A stretch of DNA of 64,000 nt from Fragilaria radians (lineage: Eukaryota > Bacillariophyta > Fragilariophyceae > Fragilariales > Fragilariaceae): NCBI GenBank assembly GCA_900642245.1, contig CAAAJI010000025.1, positions 143,672-207,671 on the forward strand. The letters are read 5' to 3'. How positions within the stretch are numbered: position 1 is the stretch's first letter; every line of letters starts with the position of its first letter. A program made the translations under genes and the position numbers. The notes beneath the pieces are model-generated. The model was not told the origin of the DNA. It did not search any database and worked only from the letters and a program-made list of their open reading frames with translations. Shown here one piece after another: positions 1 through 11,333 of this stretch.

Positions 1-447
1 GTACATAAGGTTCCTTGAAACGGTAGCTAGGAAAGGAATTCTAGAGTGTGGCATCAAATAATTCTTTGTTTTCTTAAACGTAATCCAATACAACTGGATT
101 GCCAAACCCCTAACCCTTTCTTGATTATTTCCCAGATATCTGAGGTTGTAGTCCATGTAATATTGACCCATATTTGGGTCTGTGAATGTGGTAGATATAA
201 AGATATACCAAAAACTTTCAATCTGCCTTTGTCCGGCATTTTCCGATTTTTGTTGCATTGCTTGAATCATATGCATCCATTTCTTCAGGAATTTAGTGAA
301 GTCAATTGGTCCTGCCAGGTGGGAATCTATGTCTTGACCCAGTAACGAGGCTAGTACTACTACATCAGTCGTGGAAAATAAGCCTTCAAGCATTCCAGCG
401 GAAACACGCTCACGATATGATGAACAAAGTCCTTTTAGAGAATAATC
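1..447 (-). CDS. Partial hypothetical ORF at the left edge
   Basis: The minus-strand frame is open for 149 codons, from just after a TGA at 448-450 to the window edge, which is long for such AT-rich DNA. The predicted peptide is rich in aromatic residues and looks helical and globular rather than low-complexity (it contains, for example, LEGLFSTTDVVVLASLLG). I do not recognise a family. No convincing start is visible: the first Met lies about 23 codons in, so this may be an internal or last exon whose upstream splice site lies near 440-450. The complementary plus-strand frame is also open for 99 codons (46-345) with codons in register, so one of the two is a shadow; I prefer the longer one. 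It could also be part of a transposon polyprotein. Confidence 0.4.
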
Positions 448-3400
448 TCATTCTTTTAATAATCTAGTTGGCTATTAAAGTAACTGCTTAGGACCTTTCT
501 CTTAGTCTAGATTTAGGTTTCTACACCTACTTTATTTGCCATCTTTCCACGCGGTATGAACTCAATCTCAAAACTACTCTCCAATGTATGGACATCTTAC
601 TAATTTAATTTCATCTTTAAAAGTAGGCCAAAGCCCCGGAGACAAAGAGAAAGGTGGAAGTCAAAGTAATTGATATTAAATATAGCATCAGTAATCGACA
701 AATGCGATAAAATTGCACCATTGTTGAACCTAAACGAAATCAACAAAGTTTTACCTACGCCTCAATCAACTCTTTGAAGCAGTCAAACAACAGATCATTA
801 TATATATACTGGCTATTTTGAATTGTGCTCAATTTTTTCAAACACATTGATGGACTTTTGCTTTGTCTGTAGTTTATCCCACATACAAATAATCAATACT
901 GAATCATTTCCCATCTAGACATTCTTACCTTCTGTTCACCAAAACTCAGTATATTCTTTGCTTCCATTGAGGCATTTCTTCCCTATTGTGATGTTACAAC
1001 ATTGGAACCAATGAGTGTACAAATATGATACTAATCATCCGTGTAAATCATTCATCCGTCATAACCTTGTCATTTCAATCAGTTTTAAAGTTAATTTTTG
1101 ATTATGCAACATGGCTACTAAAGTCTCTTTTCCCAATTCATACAGTAATACAGTGGTGTACAGTGGTGTATATTTTCCATGTTTTGAGTAAGCGTCATTT
1201 TAATTCCAGTATAGAGTTCAAGTTCATAATTGACTTTAGGTTTAATCAGAATCAGGTGCAAAAATGGACGTTTTGAATTAACTTTCAAGAATCTGTTTCT
1301 TATTTCAATGCTTGAAAAACTTAAGGAAATCCATGGCATTGCTGTCAGACTACCAGAGGACAAGAGATATACTACCACTAGTGTAGAAAAAGCTAAGGAA
1401 CCTTCCAACCAGACAAAAACAACCACATTGCAGTTGATTTTCAAACCATTGCAGATTCAAACAGCAGGAAGAAAGTGTATCTTGAAGCTTAAGATAATCT
1501 CGGAAAGAAGACTGCGTTTTTCTTTTGCGAGAAAGTCAGTGCACTTAAATCACAATTGAGGCCTGAAAAGACTGAAAAAAATAAGAAGACGGTTGACGCT
1601 GTCTTTATAAGGTAAATTTGATTATAATTATTTGAGGAATAATTACAAATAGGTGCTGGGTTTCCGGTCCAGAGTTATCTTGTTGTGCATGTATTTTTGA
1701 TAGTGTTATCAAATCCAAGCAATTAGGAATATCAACGAAACTTAACTATTGTTACAAGAACATCAAATTATTCAGAGTTCTTTAAGATACATGTTGCCCT
1801 TTATTTCGACACGACAGAATATTCAAACGATAAGAATCATGTCTACAATGACTCTATATTCTTGATTATGCATATATATAGAGGAGAGTAAATGTTCTGG
1901 CTCATAATTTTATCCCAGCAACTCAACTTGAGTAAGTTTGTTCCAACAGGGGTTCATCAGGACCGAGACTCTACCCCAAAGCAACAAAGGCACCTTTAAA
2001 TTGACTGCTTGCGGAAGCTTGTGTGCTTCTCGGATACTACTTGAGTGATTTATTGCTTTGGAGTGTTTCCTTGTTTGATTTGGTGAAATTCTCATCGTTT
2101 TGGAAGACAATCCTGTTTGCTTAACGGTGATCCTCAATCAGAGCGTTGTGCGACGTAGAATGCTTATGGAGAACAGGGCCAAACAAGATCGCCTTTGCGC
2201 TTGACTCCAGCAAGGTATGATAATACAAAGGAGGTGGCAACAGAAATATCAGAATTTGGAAACTCGAAAATTTCATAGCATTGCTTTGCAATAAACATTT
2301 AAGGGTGGTTTAGCTAAGATAGGTTTAAGTTTACGAAAACGCTGTAACTGCAATGTTTTGGAAGAAGCCTACAAAGCTAAGGAAGGGCAGGCGCCTGATT
2401 CAAAATGATCAGAATAAAGGGCTTGTAGTGGCTATAAAGGAAGAGATAGAGTCAAATAAAAAAGTCTTTGGCAGAAACATACAGATTTCTTCGGTTTCAT
2501 GCAAAACACCGTCTGTATGTTGCATGTCGCTAATGTTCTCTACACTGACTTTGAGGATATACATCTAAATGAATCTAAACCTCAATTCAGCGAAACTCTT
2601 CATCAGAAAAATGACTATGAAAGGTTTTTCTTTGTCCAGCTCATCTTACTTGAAAAATGAATTAGCTTCTTCCATAAACTGCATGGGAGATAAGAAGCAC
2701 CTATCCTACAACAGTGTAGTCAACTTACCTTTGGCAGTGATATGATGTATGATTTTGCTTTATGGAAATTGGAATCGAATCCAAGAGAGGAAGAAATATA
2801 TTTGGAATGGTATTGGATAAAATAATGGCACTAAATGCTACTATTGTAACAGGCCTGAAAGTCTGTTTGACCTTAAAGCTCATGTCAGAGAACGTTGCAG
2901 TTGGCCATAGATCAATACAAGGAACACTAAGTTGAAACTTAGTGAAAGTCAATGAGAAAGCATAAGTACTAATGGCTCAATGTATCAAATTTGTACCTTT
3001 GGTTTGGTATTTTTTGTTCAGAATAAAGAAATCAATTAAAATCGGAAACATCAATCTTGTTAGATATCATGGGCTAGAATAGAGAATAGAGAATTCTGCA
3101 TCTTTCTTTGTTAGTCGATTAATTTTCATATGATTCTTCTTTGCAAATTTGGATGATAGTAAAATAATCAAATATAAATGCTAGATTCTGTTCGCACATT
3201 GAAAGCACGACAAGTACTTCCCACAGGGGAACAATGTTGAAAGGCATAATGTTACTCCAATGATTTGAATCTGGTTACATCTGTCCTCTTTGCAAATTTC
3301 GTTTACGATGCTTTTTTATATTTCAAAATGTTATGCATCCAATTACAGTAATTCGATGCCTAAAGGTTGATTAAAGGTTTATGTTTTGTTTAGCTTTATG

Positions 3401-3938
3401 ATCAACTTAATGGTCAAAGTTCACAAAAGACAATGATTCAAGAGGGTCAAGAAAGATCAATCGACAAAATGAGCCAAATTTATAGGCATGTTTTTAAAAG
3501 GTTGCAATACTATGGTTTCCTAATCATGACACTGAATATCCTTATAACTTAAACCCTACCCAAGGTTCAATTAACTCTCTATTTTTTGACTCTTGGTAAA
3601 TGATTATTGGAAGCAAGCTTACTTTCCATAATGTCCCACTTTCAATTCTCTTGGGAGTAGGTAGCTCTATGTAGGTTACGTAATTAATGGGAAGGTGCAT
3701 TTATCTGTTTTTCAATAGATTCGGAAATAAAGTCAATAAGGGTTTTTGAAGGGACGTTAGAGTTCCCATGAGACTTCCAATCGTTAGTTTGGACTGAACA
3801 AAATTCTCACTTTCACGGTTTATCCTGATTGAACCCTTCAATTCCACACCATACAGGCCAAAATGTGAACGGCATAAAAATCAAACGTGATTTACCGGTG
3901 GAACATTAATTTGCCTTTATCTGTGGGATTCAAGAGCT
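448..3938. other. Intergenic, no supported gene
   Basis: This is about 3.5 kb of AT-rich DNA. Both strands carry only short open frames, the longest about 110 codons near 1230-1559, with no recognisable domain. I see no RNA gene, terminal repeat or tandem array. Confidence 0.5.
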
Positions 3939-6209
3939 ATGAAAAGAGTATCTTGTAGTCATCCTTATCGTAAGCATGGCGAGGAAATTATGGCTAAGAA
4001 GGATAGTAGGAACATCTTGAAACCTACAATAACACCAGCTTCCTTTGTGGTGTCATTGGTTTTGAGTGTTCTACTCTCATACTCAGCCGGAGCTTATTTA
4101 AAGCCATACTTGTCTCACTTTGCGACGACTAGGATCTTCTTTCGGCCGCAAGGAGTTTTATTTGAATTTCCAGCCAAGTTTCACAGGACAACATTTGAAT
4201 TTCAGGACGACGGGGAAAATCAATGTACAATCAGGAAACAACTCTCCTTAGATAATTTCTTCTTTGATGAAGAACTAGGCCAGAAAAATGCTGACGAGTA
4301 TAATGATAAGATCGACAATCGCGACAAGGAAGGTCCCTTTGCTTATCAAGTAATGATTGATTTCCAAAGGATTGATCTCACATTCGCCTCCAGTGTAGAT
4401 CTAATTCAAAGTGCAATAATCGATAGTGTTTGGGAAGTGACAAAGTATCATCGTTTGAGACTGAAGTCACTGCATTGTCAGCAATCGACCAGAGTTTTCT
4501 GCGTTGCTTTGTTCAACCATGGAAGTCACATGATCGTCGCGACAGACCCTGATAATTTCTCGTGCGCTGTGGATATGTACTTTGCTGATTCTCCGGGGAA
4601 TCTTTTGAATATCATTCCCATTCTTGAAAATAAGTTCGGAGTTGGTAAAGAATCAGTATCCAGCTTTAGACACCTTCTTCGGGCTATGTTTGAATACAAA
4701 GGAACTATCTTTGAACACGACCTGGCTGACAATTTGTTGCAAGAGAAAGATCGAACATTTTTCAAGCGAGAGGTAAGTGAAACTCTCATCACATCCTTTA
4801 TTTACTCCTTATTTAACATCAAAAGGTAGATAGGACACATGCAGACAAATTTTCAAAACATACATGTATGGGAAGTGCTTCATAGTAGTTTTCAGAGCGT
4901 TGAGAAGTATGAACTTAGTCTAGACAAAAAAGCCGAAAATTACTTTACCCGAAATCCAGAGTTGTTCTCTCCCAATAGACTATTGTTCTTGGATGGTGTG
5001 ATGCAGAGTACTTCAAGAGGAGATGAAGCCTATCATGAGTCACTTGTGCATCCTGCCATGTTTGCACACGCATTGGCTCCAAAGAGAGCAGCAATAATCG
5101 GAGGCGGGGAAGGTGCAACACTGCGGGAAATTCTAAAGCATAAATCCATTGAAACGTGTGTCATGATCGAAATTGACCCTGATATTATTCAGGCGTCTCG
5201 TCAATGGCTACCTCGCATGAATGATTGCTCTGACTTTGGATCGGGAAACTGTTTCGATGAGTCAAGGGCGGATATACGTGTAGAGGATGCTTTCGCTTGG
5301 TTCACAAACAATTTTAATTCAGATTCGGAAAAGTCAGTTGAGTCCTTTGACGTGATAGTGATGGATGCATTAGACCCCGAGGATAATGTGCCTTTTGCTA
5401 TCCAGCTTTACAAAGATTATCACTTTTGGAGGATAATGCACGATGCATTAACAGATGACGGTATCCTTGTAGTACAACTTGGAATGAGTCCCCGAAGTTA
5501 TGATTATGCAGAACAATTTGGGCGGAACAAAAATCGTGCAAACCTTTTCTCCACCATTGAATCTGTAGGATTCCAAAAACTAATGATTTACCAGCTCATA
5601 CACAGTGATTTCAAGTATGAATGGAGCTTTGTAGTAGCATGCAAATCTGGATCGTGTGCCAAAGAGTGGCAAAGAAATGAAGCAGAGTTCAACATTCGTA
5701 TACGTGAACGCATTCTTAAAACCAAATCTGGAAATCCAGCTCTTTCTTACTTTGATGGCGCAACGATGCAATATTTCCGTCGACCGACCAAGGCATGGGA
5801 GAAAGTCTACTGTCGTAGGAATCCTCTACCCACAGAGTGTTCATTATTTCACGGCATCAGTGACTTAGTTTTGTCATCTCTTTCTTTTTCTCAGGGTACT
5901 AAAGAAAATGGCGATTTCTTTGTTGTAGCAAGGAAAAGTTTGTATAAGGGGCAAGTAATTTTCAATGATAATTTAGATCTCTCCTTGACTTCGTCCTCCT
6001 TTCATCCAGGAAACTTTACGAAAGTCAAAACATCCCAATGCGGTGGCTTATTCAAGAAATTGGTACCGCGCGCTTCCGAGCGGGCTCGATTGAATCCTCT
6101 TGAGAATAGACAACATCTATTGTACAACTTAGAAGTCTTGACCCATGATATCCTAATTGGGGAAACAATCTTGTGCAGTACATCATCTCCTCTAGAAAAT
6201 TCGTATTAG
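3939..6209 (+). CDS. Membrane-anchored AdoMetDC-like/aminopropyltransferase fusion
   Basis: Two exons, 3939-4772 and 4830-6209, encode 737 residues. The 57-nt intron (GTAAGT...GTAG, phase 0) is placed because splicing joins the two domains in frame. A signal anchor lies at about residues 34-56. Residues 135-235 resemble a bacterial-type S-adenosylmethionine decarboxylase, the pyruvoyl enzyme that makes the aminopropyl donor. The serine that would become pyruvoyl is present (S196 in GSH), but the positions equivalent to the catalytic His (S+5) and Cys (S+20) are Ala201 and Ala216. Residues 330-560 form a spermidine/spermine synthase-type aminopropyltransferase: LDGVMQ at 332, GGGEGATLRE at 369-378 for decarboxylated AdoMet, EID at 392, and DALDP at 457-461 with the catalytic Asp. 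About 150 further C-terminal residues are unassigned. The likely role is polyamine chain extension in a membrane compartment, possibly for long-chain polyamines. The polyamine product is not predictable. Confidence 0.88.
4773..4829 (+). other. 57-nt intron of the aminopropyltransferase fusion gene
   Basis: The donor GTAAGT at 4773 and the acceptor GTAG ending at 4829 give a phase-0 junction (FKRE to IGHM). The nearer AG at 4824-4825 would put the second exon out of frame, so the downstream AG is chosen. Confidence 0.8.
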
Positions 6210-6596
6210 ATCAAACATATCTCTTAAAATTATAGATAACACGTGTCAATTTCCCAAATCGCAAGCACCATCCCTTATCACTAATCAGCCCCTGCTTTTG
6301 CTGGAATACAGAACATGTTTGACAATATGATTGAGACCTTTCTCTTTGCTTATCAGAATCTGACTTCATAATATACGTCAATCATAGTTAACACAACAAG
6401 GAATTTGACATCAACAATCTGGAAAACGAATTGCTTGACTTTGTTACTTTCAATTCCTAACGAGACTACAACATTCTAATGAAGGCAATAGAAAGGATTC
6501 ATAAGATCGTCGTTCCATCAAAGAATCATTGGACAAAGCATCGCGTGTATAAATATAATTAGTAAAAGAACAAAGTTACGCACATAATTAGTTCTT
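6210..6596. other. Intergenic, nothing recognised
   Basis: AT-rich sequence downstream of the aminopropyltransferase gene. I see no open frame of interest or repeat. Confidence 0.5.
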
Positions 6597-6599
6597 ATT

Positions 6600-7240
6600 A
6601 GTACTCTCTTTACTCCTTATTTTCTTTGTCTTTTTGCTTTGTAACGCCACATTGAGTTTATTAATCTCAGACCCCGGTCCTTGCGTACTTCAGGAAGGTT
6701 GCCTTCAGCCACAGGAACATTGTCCTCAACCAAAGGAATGACGTCCTAAGACACAGGAACATGCACAGCATAACCTGCATCATCTTCATTAGGCTTGTCA
6801 TCATCAGCTTCATCATAGCTCTCTTGTCCAGCAATGTCTGCATTCAAAGCCTCAATCACTGGAAACGGAACTATAGGAACACGCTCCATGCTCATTTCCA
6901 AATTGAGGTAGAAAGTAGCCAATATTGCTTTTCCAGCTCTCTCCATCATTTGAGACAAGTTCATATACTTCTTCTTTTCTTGAAGCCTTAGAGCAAATTT
7001 CATCACCATAAGTTCAGCACATCCCTTAATCTTGGTCTCTTGCAAATCCTTAACAATCTACTTTGTCAAGCTGCACATTTTGTCAAACTTACTATTTTTG
7101 AAACAATTCTCAAGTTGATGTATCTTTGACCAAACCAAATTCATGTGATTCAGCACGTTTCTTGAATTGCTAGCTCTTTGGTGCCAGGAGGATAATCTAG
7201 ATTTTAACTGGGAGTTTTGTTGAACGGATTTGTCGGCCAA
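6600..7240 (-). pseudogene. Decayed coding region of unknown family
   Basis: One minus-strand frame reads through roughly 210 codons with only two in-frame stops, TAG at 7060-7058 and another near 6746. The peptide looks protein-like on both sides of each stop: a charged, probably helical part (around residues ELMVMKFALRLQEKKKY) followed by an acidic, valine/proline-rich tail containing QESYDEADDD. There is no ATG at the upstream end; the frame opens after a TAA near 7250, so this could be the decayed last exon of a longer gene. I do not recognise the family. Two sequencing errors could also explain the stops. Confidence 0.35.
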
Positions 7241-7599
7241 ACTACGTTAACAGGGAGACATTCTGAAAACCTGTAAATTGTTCCTTCATTTTGAATTGCA
7301 TACATTCTTTAAGGTACCTTTTGTGGTTCCAACAAATTTTGAGGTCAGAGGAGACATGTTTATAAATTCCCATCCTTCTGGTAACATCTGCTCAGATGCG
7401 ATGCTTCCAACTATTCTGAAGTGTCAAGGAGGGCCTTTTCATATACACATTTCCTGTTACGTTTTACAAGAAGACGGTAAGCCTCAAAAACACAGTTCCA
7501 AATTCTGACAAACTCCGCTGATGGCCCACACTGCAATTCAAACGTTTTCCTCAATTATGTGATTGGGAGATGTATTCTCCTTATTTACATCCTCAAGAA

Positions 7600-7980
7600 A
7601 TTCATTGTTCTTGTTGTCCATATCTGCTTTCTTGTAAACCATATTGTTCCTTGACGTCAGAATAAGTAGAATCAGCATCATCTTTGGCATCAACGGTCTT
7701 GGTGCAAGTCTTTTTTTGTAGATCTTGAGGCAGTACTGTTCTCTTTCGAGTAGACAAATCAGCAGAAACGTTTCCCACAGGAACAGATTGAGTTGGGCAT
7801 ATTTCCCTCCATATTTGTTGAATGTAATTCAAGGTTTTTCAAAGCAGTTAGCTTCACAAGTTGCCTAGGAATGATACCCTTTAGACTGAGGTTGTCATTT
7901 AGTTGCAAACTTCTAGACGCAAACAATATCCAAGTTCTGATGGAATTGCGCCTTGAATCTTGGGCGAAAGGGTAAAAAGC
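7600..7980 (-). pseudogene. Leucine-rich-repeat protein remnant
   Basis: Minus-strand residues encoded by about 7980-7782 show the LRR pattern seen at the end of plant-type and diatom LRR proteins: a leucine ladder (LQLNDNLSLKGIIP), then L-x-x-L-x-x-L-x-L spacing, then MEGNMPNSIC. Directly after the IC motif the frame shifts by one: the original frame stops, while the neighbouring frame continues with ADLST and a further 60 codons. In related proteins the repeats often end in IC followed by an ADC-like segment, which supports a one-base shift around 7755-7785. Only one to two repeats remain and no start or membrane segment can be assigned, so this is a fragment. Confidence 0.45.
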
Positions 7981-8142
7981 ACTGAAGACATCGACACGTA
8001 AGAGGAGTCTTCTTGGACTGTTTTGACAATCTAGCGGGGAGAAATAACAAAAAAGCAACATCATACTTGGTTTATTTTGAAAGTTTTTAGCACTATTCAC
8101 ATTGACCTGAGGGCCAAAAAACGGAACATGTATATGATCCAA

Positions 8143-11100
8143 AAGGTGGAGTAGGGAACGCTCCTGGCGAAAATGTACCCTCTTGATCTTTGCAGACTGT
8201 TTCCATATCTAACCACAAAATTGGAATATTCACCCTATAGACAATAATGCTTTTTCATTTTTAGCACCTCATTACGAAAGATCTGCGGTATTTTCCTTTT
8301 TTACTGAAATACTCAGATGAGTGAAGAGCCATTAACAAGTCATACAGTTTAACATAACGTTTTTTGAATTTTAAAACTCAGAGTCTATCTCACGTAACAA
8401 AGGTAGCTCAAGATAAAAATGAATCGGCTGAGTGTTGTATTTGATTCATTTTCTTGACGTTTGTAATTCGAACCAGTTCTTTTTTTGCATTAAGCGCTCA
8501 CACCCTGTTATCAGATTTCGAAAGAGACAGCTACATAAATCAAGGCAAGATTGTCTACAGCGTTATATTAGGTTAGTTCTAGGGGGGAAATAGCAACGCA
8601 TCTGTATTCAATCGAACAGACACAATTGGTATCATCAGATTAGGCATCTGTGTGAGAGGTATAAGATTCTTCTCAATGATTAACGCCAATCTCTACAGCT
8701 TGAAACTCAAGAATATTAATGCCCATCCTTTTAAAACACCAAGCTGACAGGAAGAAGAAAACTGTGAATCCTTGATGAAGGATTTTGAGAGCTTAATCAT
8801 ATACTAGGTCAGTAAGTCTCATTGAATATAGAAGGTTCTGATCTGGTGAGATTCTCGTGATGTTCCAACTGTAAAGGCCTAGGACATATACAAGTCCTCA
8901 AAGCCTCATCAGAGAAATAATTCACTCTTAGAATTTAACTAAATGCATTAATTTCATAAGTTGTAACGCTTTTGGCTTTGGAACCACATGCCATATGCCA
9001 ATTGATCACAAGAGTTGGATTCAATTCTGTTAATTATTGATGGCTTCTTGAGTTACACCGCTTTATGTTACCCACATCACAAAGCCAATCAAAATGCCGG
9101 AACATTGGTTTCATTCTTGGATAACATTTACAGTAGCATGTGCTTTTAGATTCACCTTCTAACTACTTCCTTACTTTTCATATTGTATCCCTTTTATCTA
9201 GGCAAACCTTCAGCAATACTTATTAAGTGTAGGAGCATGTTGAGACTGCAGAGTCACATCGTTATTCGCTTGTTGGTACTCTATTCAAAATCTATACCTC
9301 TTAAATAAACCGACGTACATCATTCGATATTTGAATATATTTAAAATCAAGGCGTTAAGCGCAGTGCTTAAGCTGGGGGCGTTCCATGGACAACAAAATA
9401 TGCCTACCGGGAAAGCTCTGGTGTTGAAGTAGTCAAGCATATAGGGCATTCTCTCTTTATAGCCAATAGTATGTATTCAAGTCTCCATAGCTTTCTTTAC
9501 CGTTAGAGTGGATCAGATAGGTTAATATCTAAGGCAGCTCGTTGAAGGAGATGATACATGGCTATCAGATATATCTTTCTTTTGCAGTGATGCAAAGAAT
9601 GGGATGAAAGCAAGAGAACTTTATGTCCAAACCTAAACGTTCAAAGATATTGCAAGCAAGTTCTGCATCTTCTACATCCAGCCTTTTCTGTATTGATGTT
9701 GAAAGAAGAAAAGAGCAGGCTCCTGAAAAATCTCATAGTATGATATCAAATTTTTGATTCTCTCCTCAAGGTATCGCTCAATTCAGATATTGCGAAGAAT
9801 TCCGGGAAACTGGGTTGCATAGCTCAATGAATAAGTATAATCTGTTGCCCTTTGTTCTAACCGCCTCAGAACCATTTGCTTTTTCTAACTAACACTTCTT
9901 AACCGTGGAAAGGAATCGGATGGAATAGTCATTGCACACAGTCAGAGGTAGACTGACGGAATCGGTTTTTGAAAAAGTGTGCTCATGGAGCTTTATGATA
10001 GAAGCAAACGATAAGCGTCTACTCAAATCTTGTGAAAGGTAGACGATAATAAGGTTAGGTCTTACTAACCTGAACCAAAATTGTTGGAATTGTCTTAAAA
10101 ATCATGCGAAATATTTTTTAACATCCAAATTTGCGAGAGGAGTTTGATAGACTTACTCCGGTGAAAGGACATGGAATATCCTTTTACCTATAATGACTCG
10201 TATTTGCAGTAGCTTGATAAATTGGTTAGAGATCAAAATTAAACCAAAACAAAAATCATAGTGGTTCAAATTGAAAGCCTATTAATTAATTTGATAAAAT
10301 CTAGCTCATAACTTAGAAAATGCATTAGATAGCTTAGTACAATTTCTTCCAAAGACTTACATCTGTAGAAGATAAGCAAGTTTCACTGCCAACATAAGCA
10401 TACGCTTAGTTTTGCTTTTATCATTTATATGGTTTGGAGAATAAAGTGTATCCAATGAAAGGGATTTTTTTCATGTCTTCAAATCAAGCATTTCATGGTA
10501 TTTGATTAGATTAATCTTATTTCTCACCAGAGATTCCCTTTTCAATGGAATGATGCAAAGGTAGCGTGTAGCTGTCTGTTAGATATTACGTGTTGCGTTT
10601 ATAGTTCTACATGGTCTTCAATAGACATTATCGGATAGCACTTTTGGAATACTGATGAACTAATCAATGCTCATATATTTTATACAGTTGTTTTTAAGTC
10701 TGAAATCTAAACATTGTCATCTTTAGTGCTAATACATGGATACTTTGTATTAATTGTAATTCATTCAATGTTACGTATCTTGACCCTATCTTTCACCCTT
10801 GCACTACAAGAGAGTTAAATCTAAAAAATGAAATGTAAATGTTTTTGATTTGGCAACATCCCTTTTCTTCTCAACTGGACATACCTTTGTAGCTTGCTCT
10901 TGTAGTTGCATGGATGCTTGATTGAAAATCATTGAAAGGGTTGTGGGGACTGCAAAATGGATTTGATATAGTCTGTCTGATAGTACTACACTCAATCTTT
11001 GATTGGCGCTCGGAATTTTTAGATTTATCTTAGAAGATAAGACATAGCATGTTCAAGACTACTGAAAGCGTTAAAATCGATCATGTCTTCATACCATAGT

Positions 11101-11333
11101 GCAATTCTTACATCTAAAAGGGTACGTCGTTTTGTTCTAAGAAGGGGACTTGTCACTGTAAAAATAGACATGACAAATAAAGTAGGCTTTATTCCGTGAA
11201 AAAAAACTGTTAATCAAACTGTGTTTCAGTAGTGCTTTATTCAATTCGAATCAATAATTGTATTCAGGTATTTGGAAAAGTTAATAACAATCTGTAATCT
11301 TATATTTTGATGTGTAAGGGGTTGATTGGAGAC
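8143..11333. other. Intergenic, nothing recognised
   Basis: This is 3.2 kb of AT-rich DNA with only very short open frames. I found no domain, tandem repeat or terminal inverted repeat by eye. It includes the 3' flank of the phosphatase gene. Confidence 0.5.

Noticed and set aside
46..345. 99-codon plus-strand frame near the left edge
   Set aside because: It is in codon register with a longer minus-strand open frame and has no recognisable domain, so it is more likely a shadow.
7450..7545. Minus-strand stretch reading CVFEAYRLLVKRNRK, reminiscent of a PI3-kinase C-terminal helix
   Set aside because: The similarity is short and is followed by several stops; not enough to call a kinase relic.
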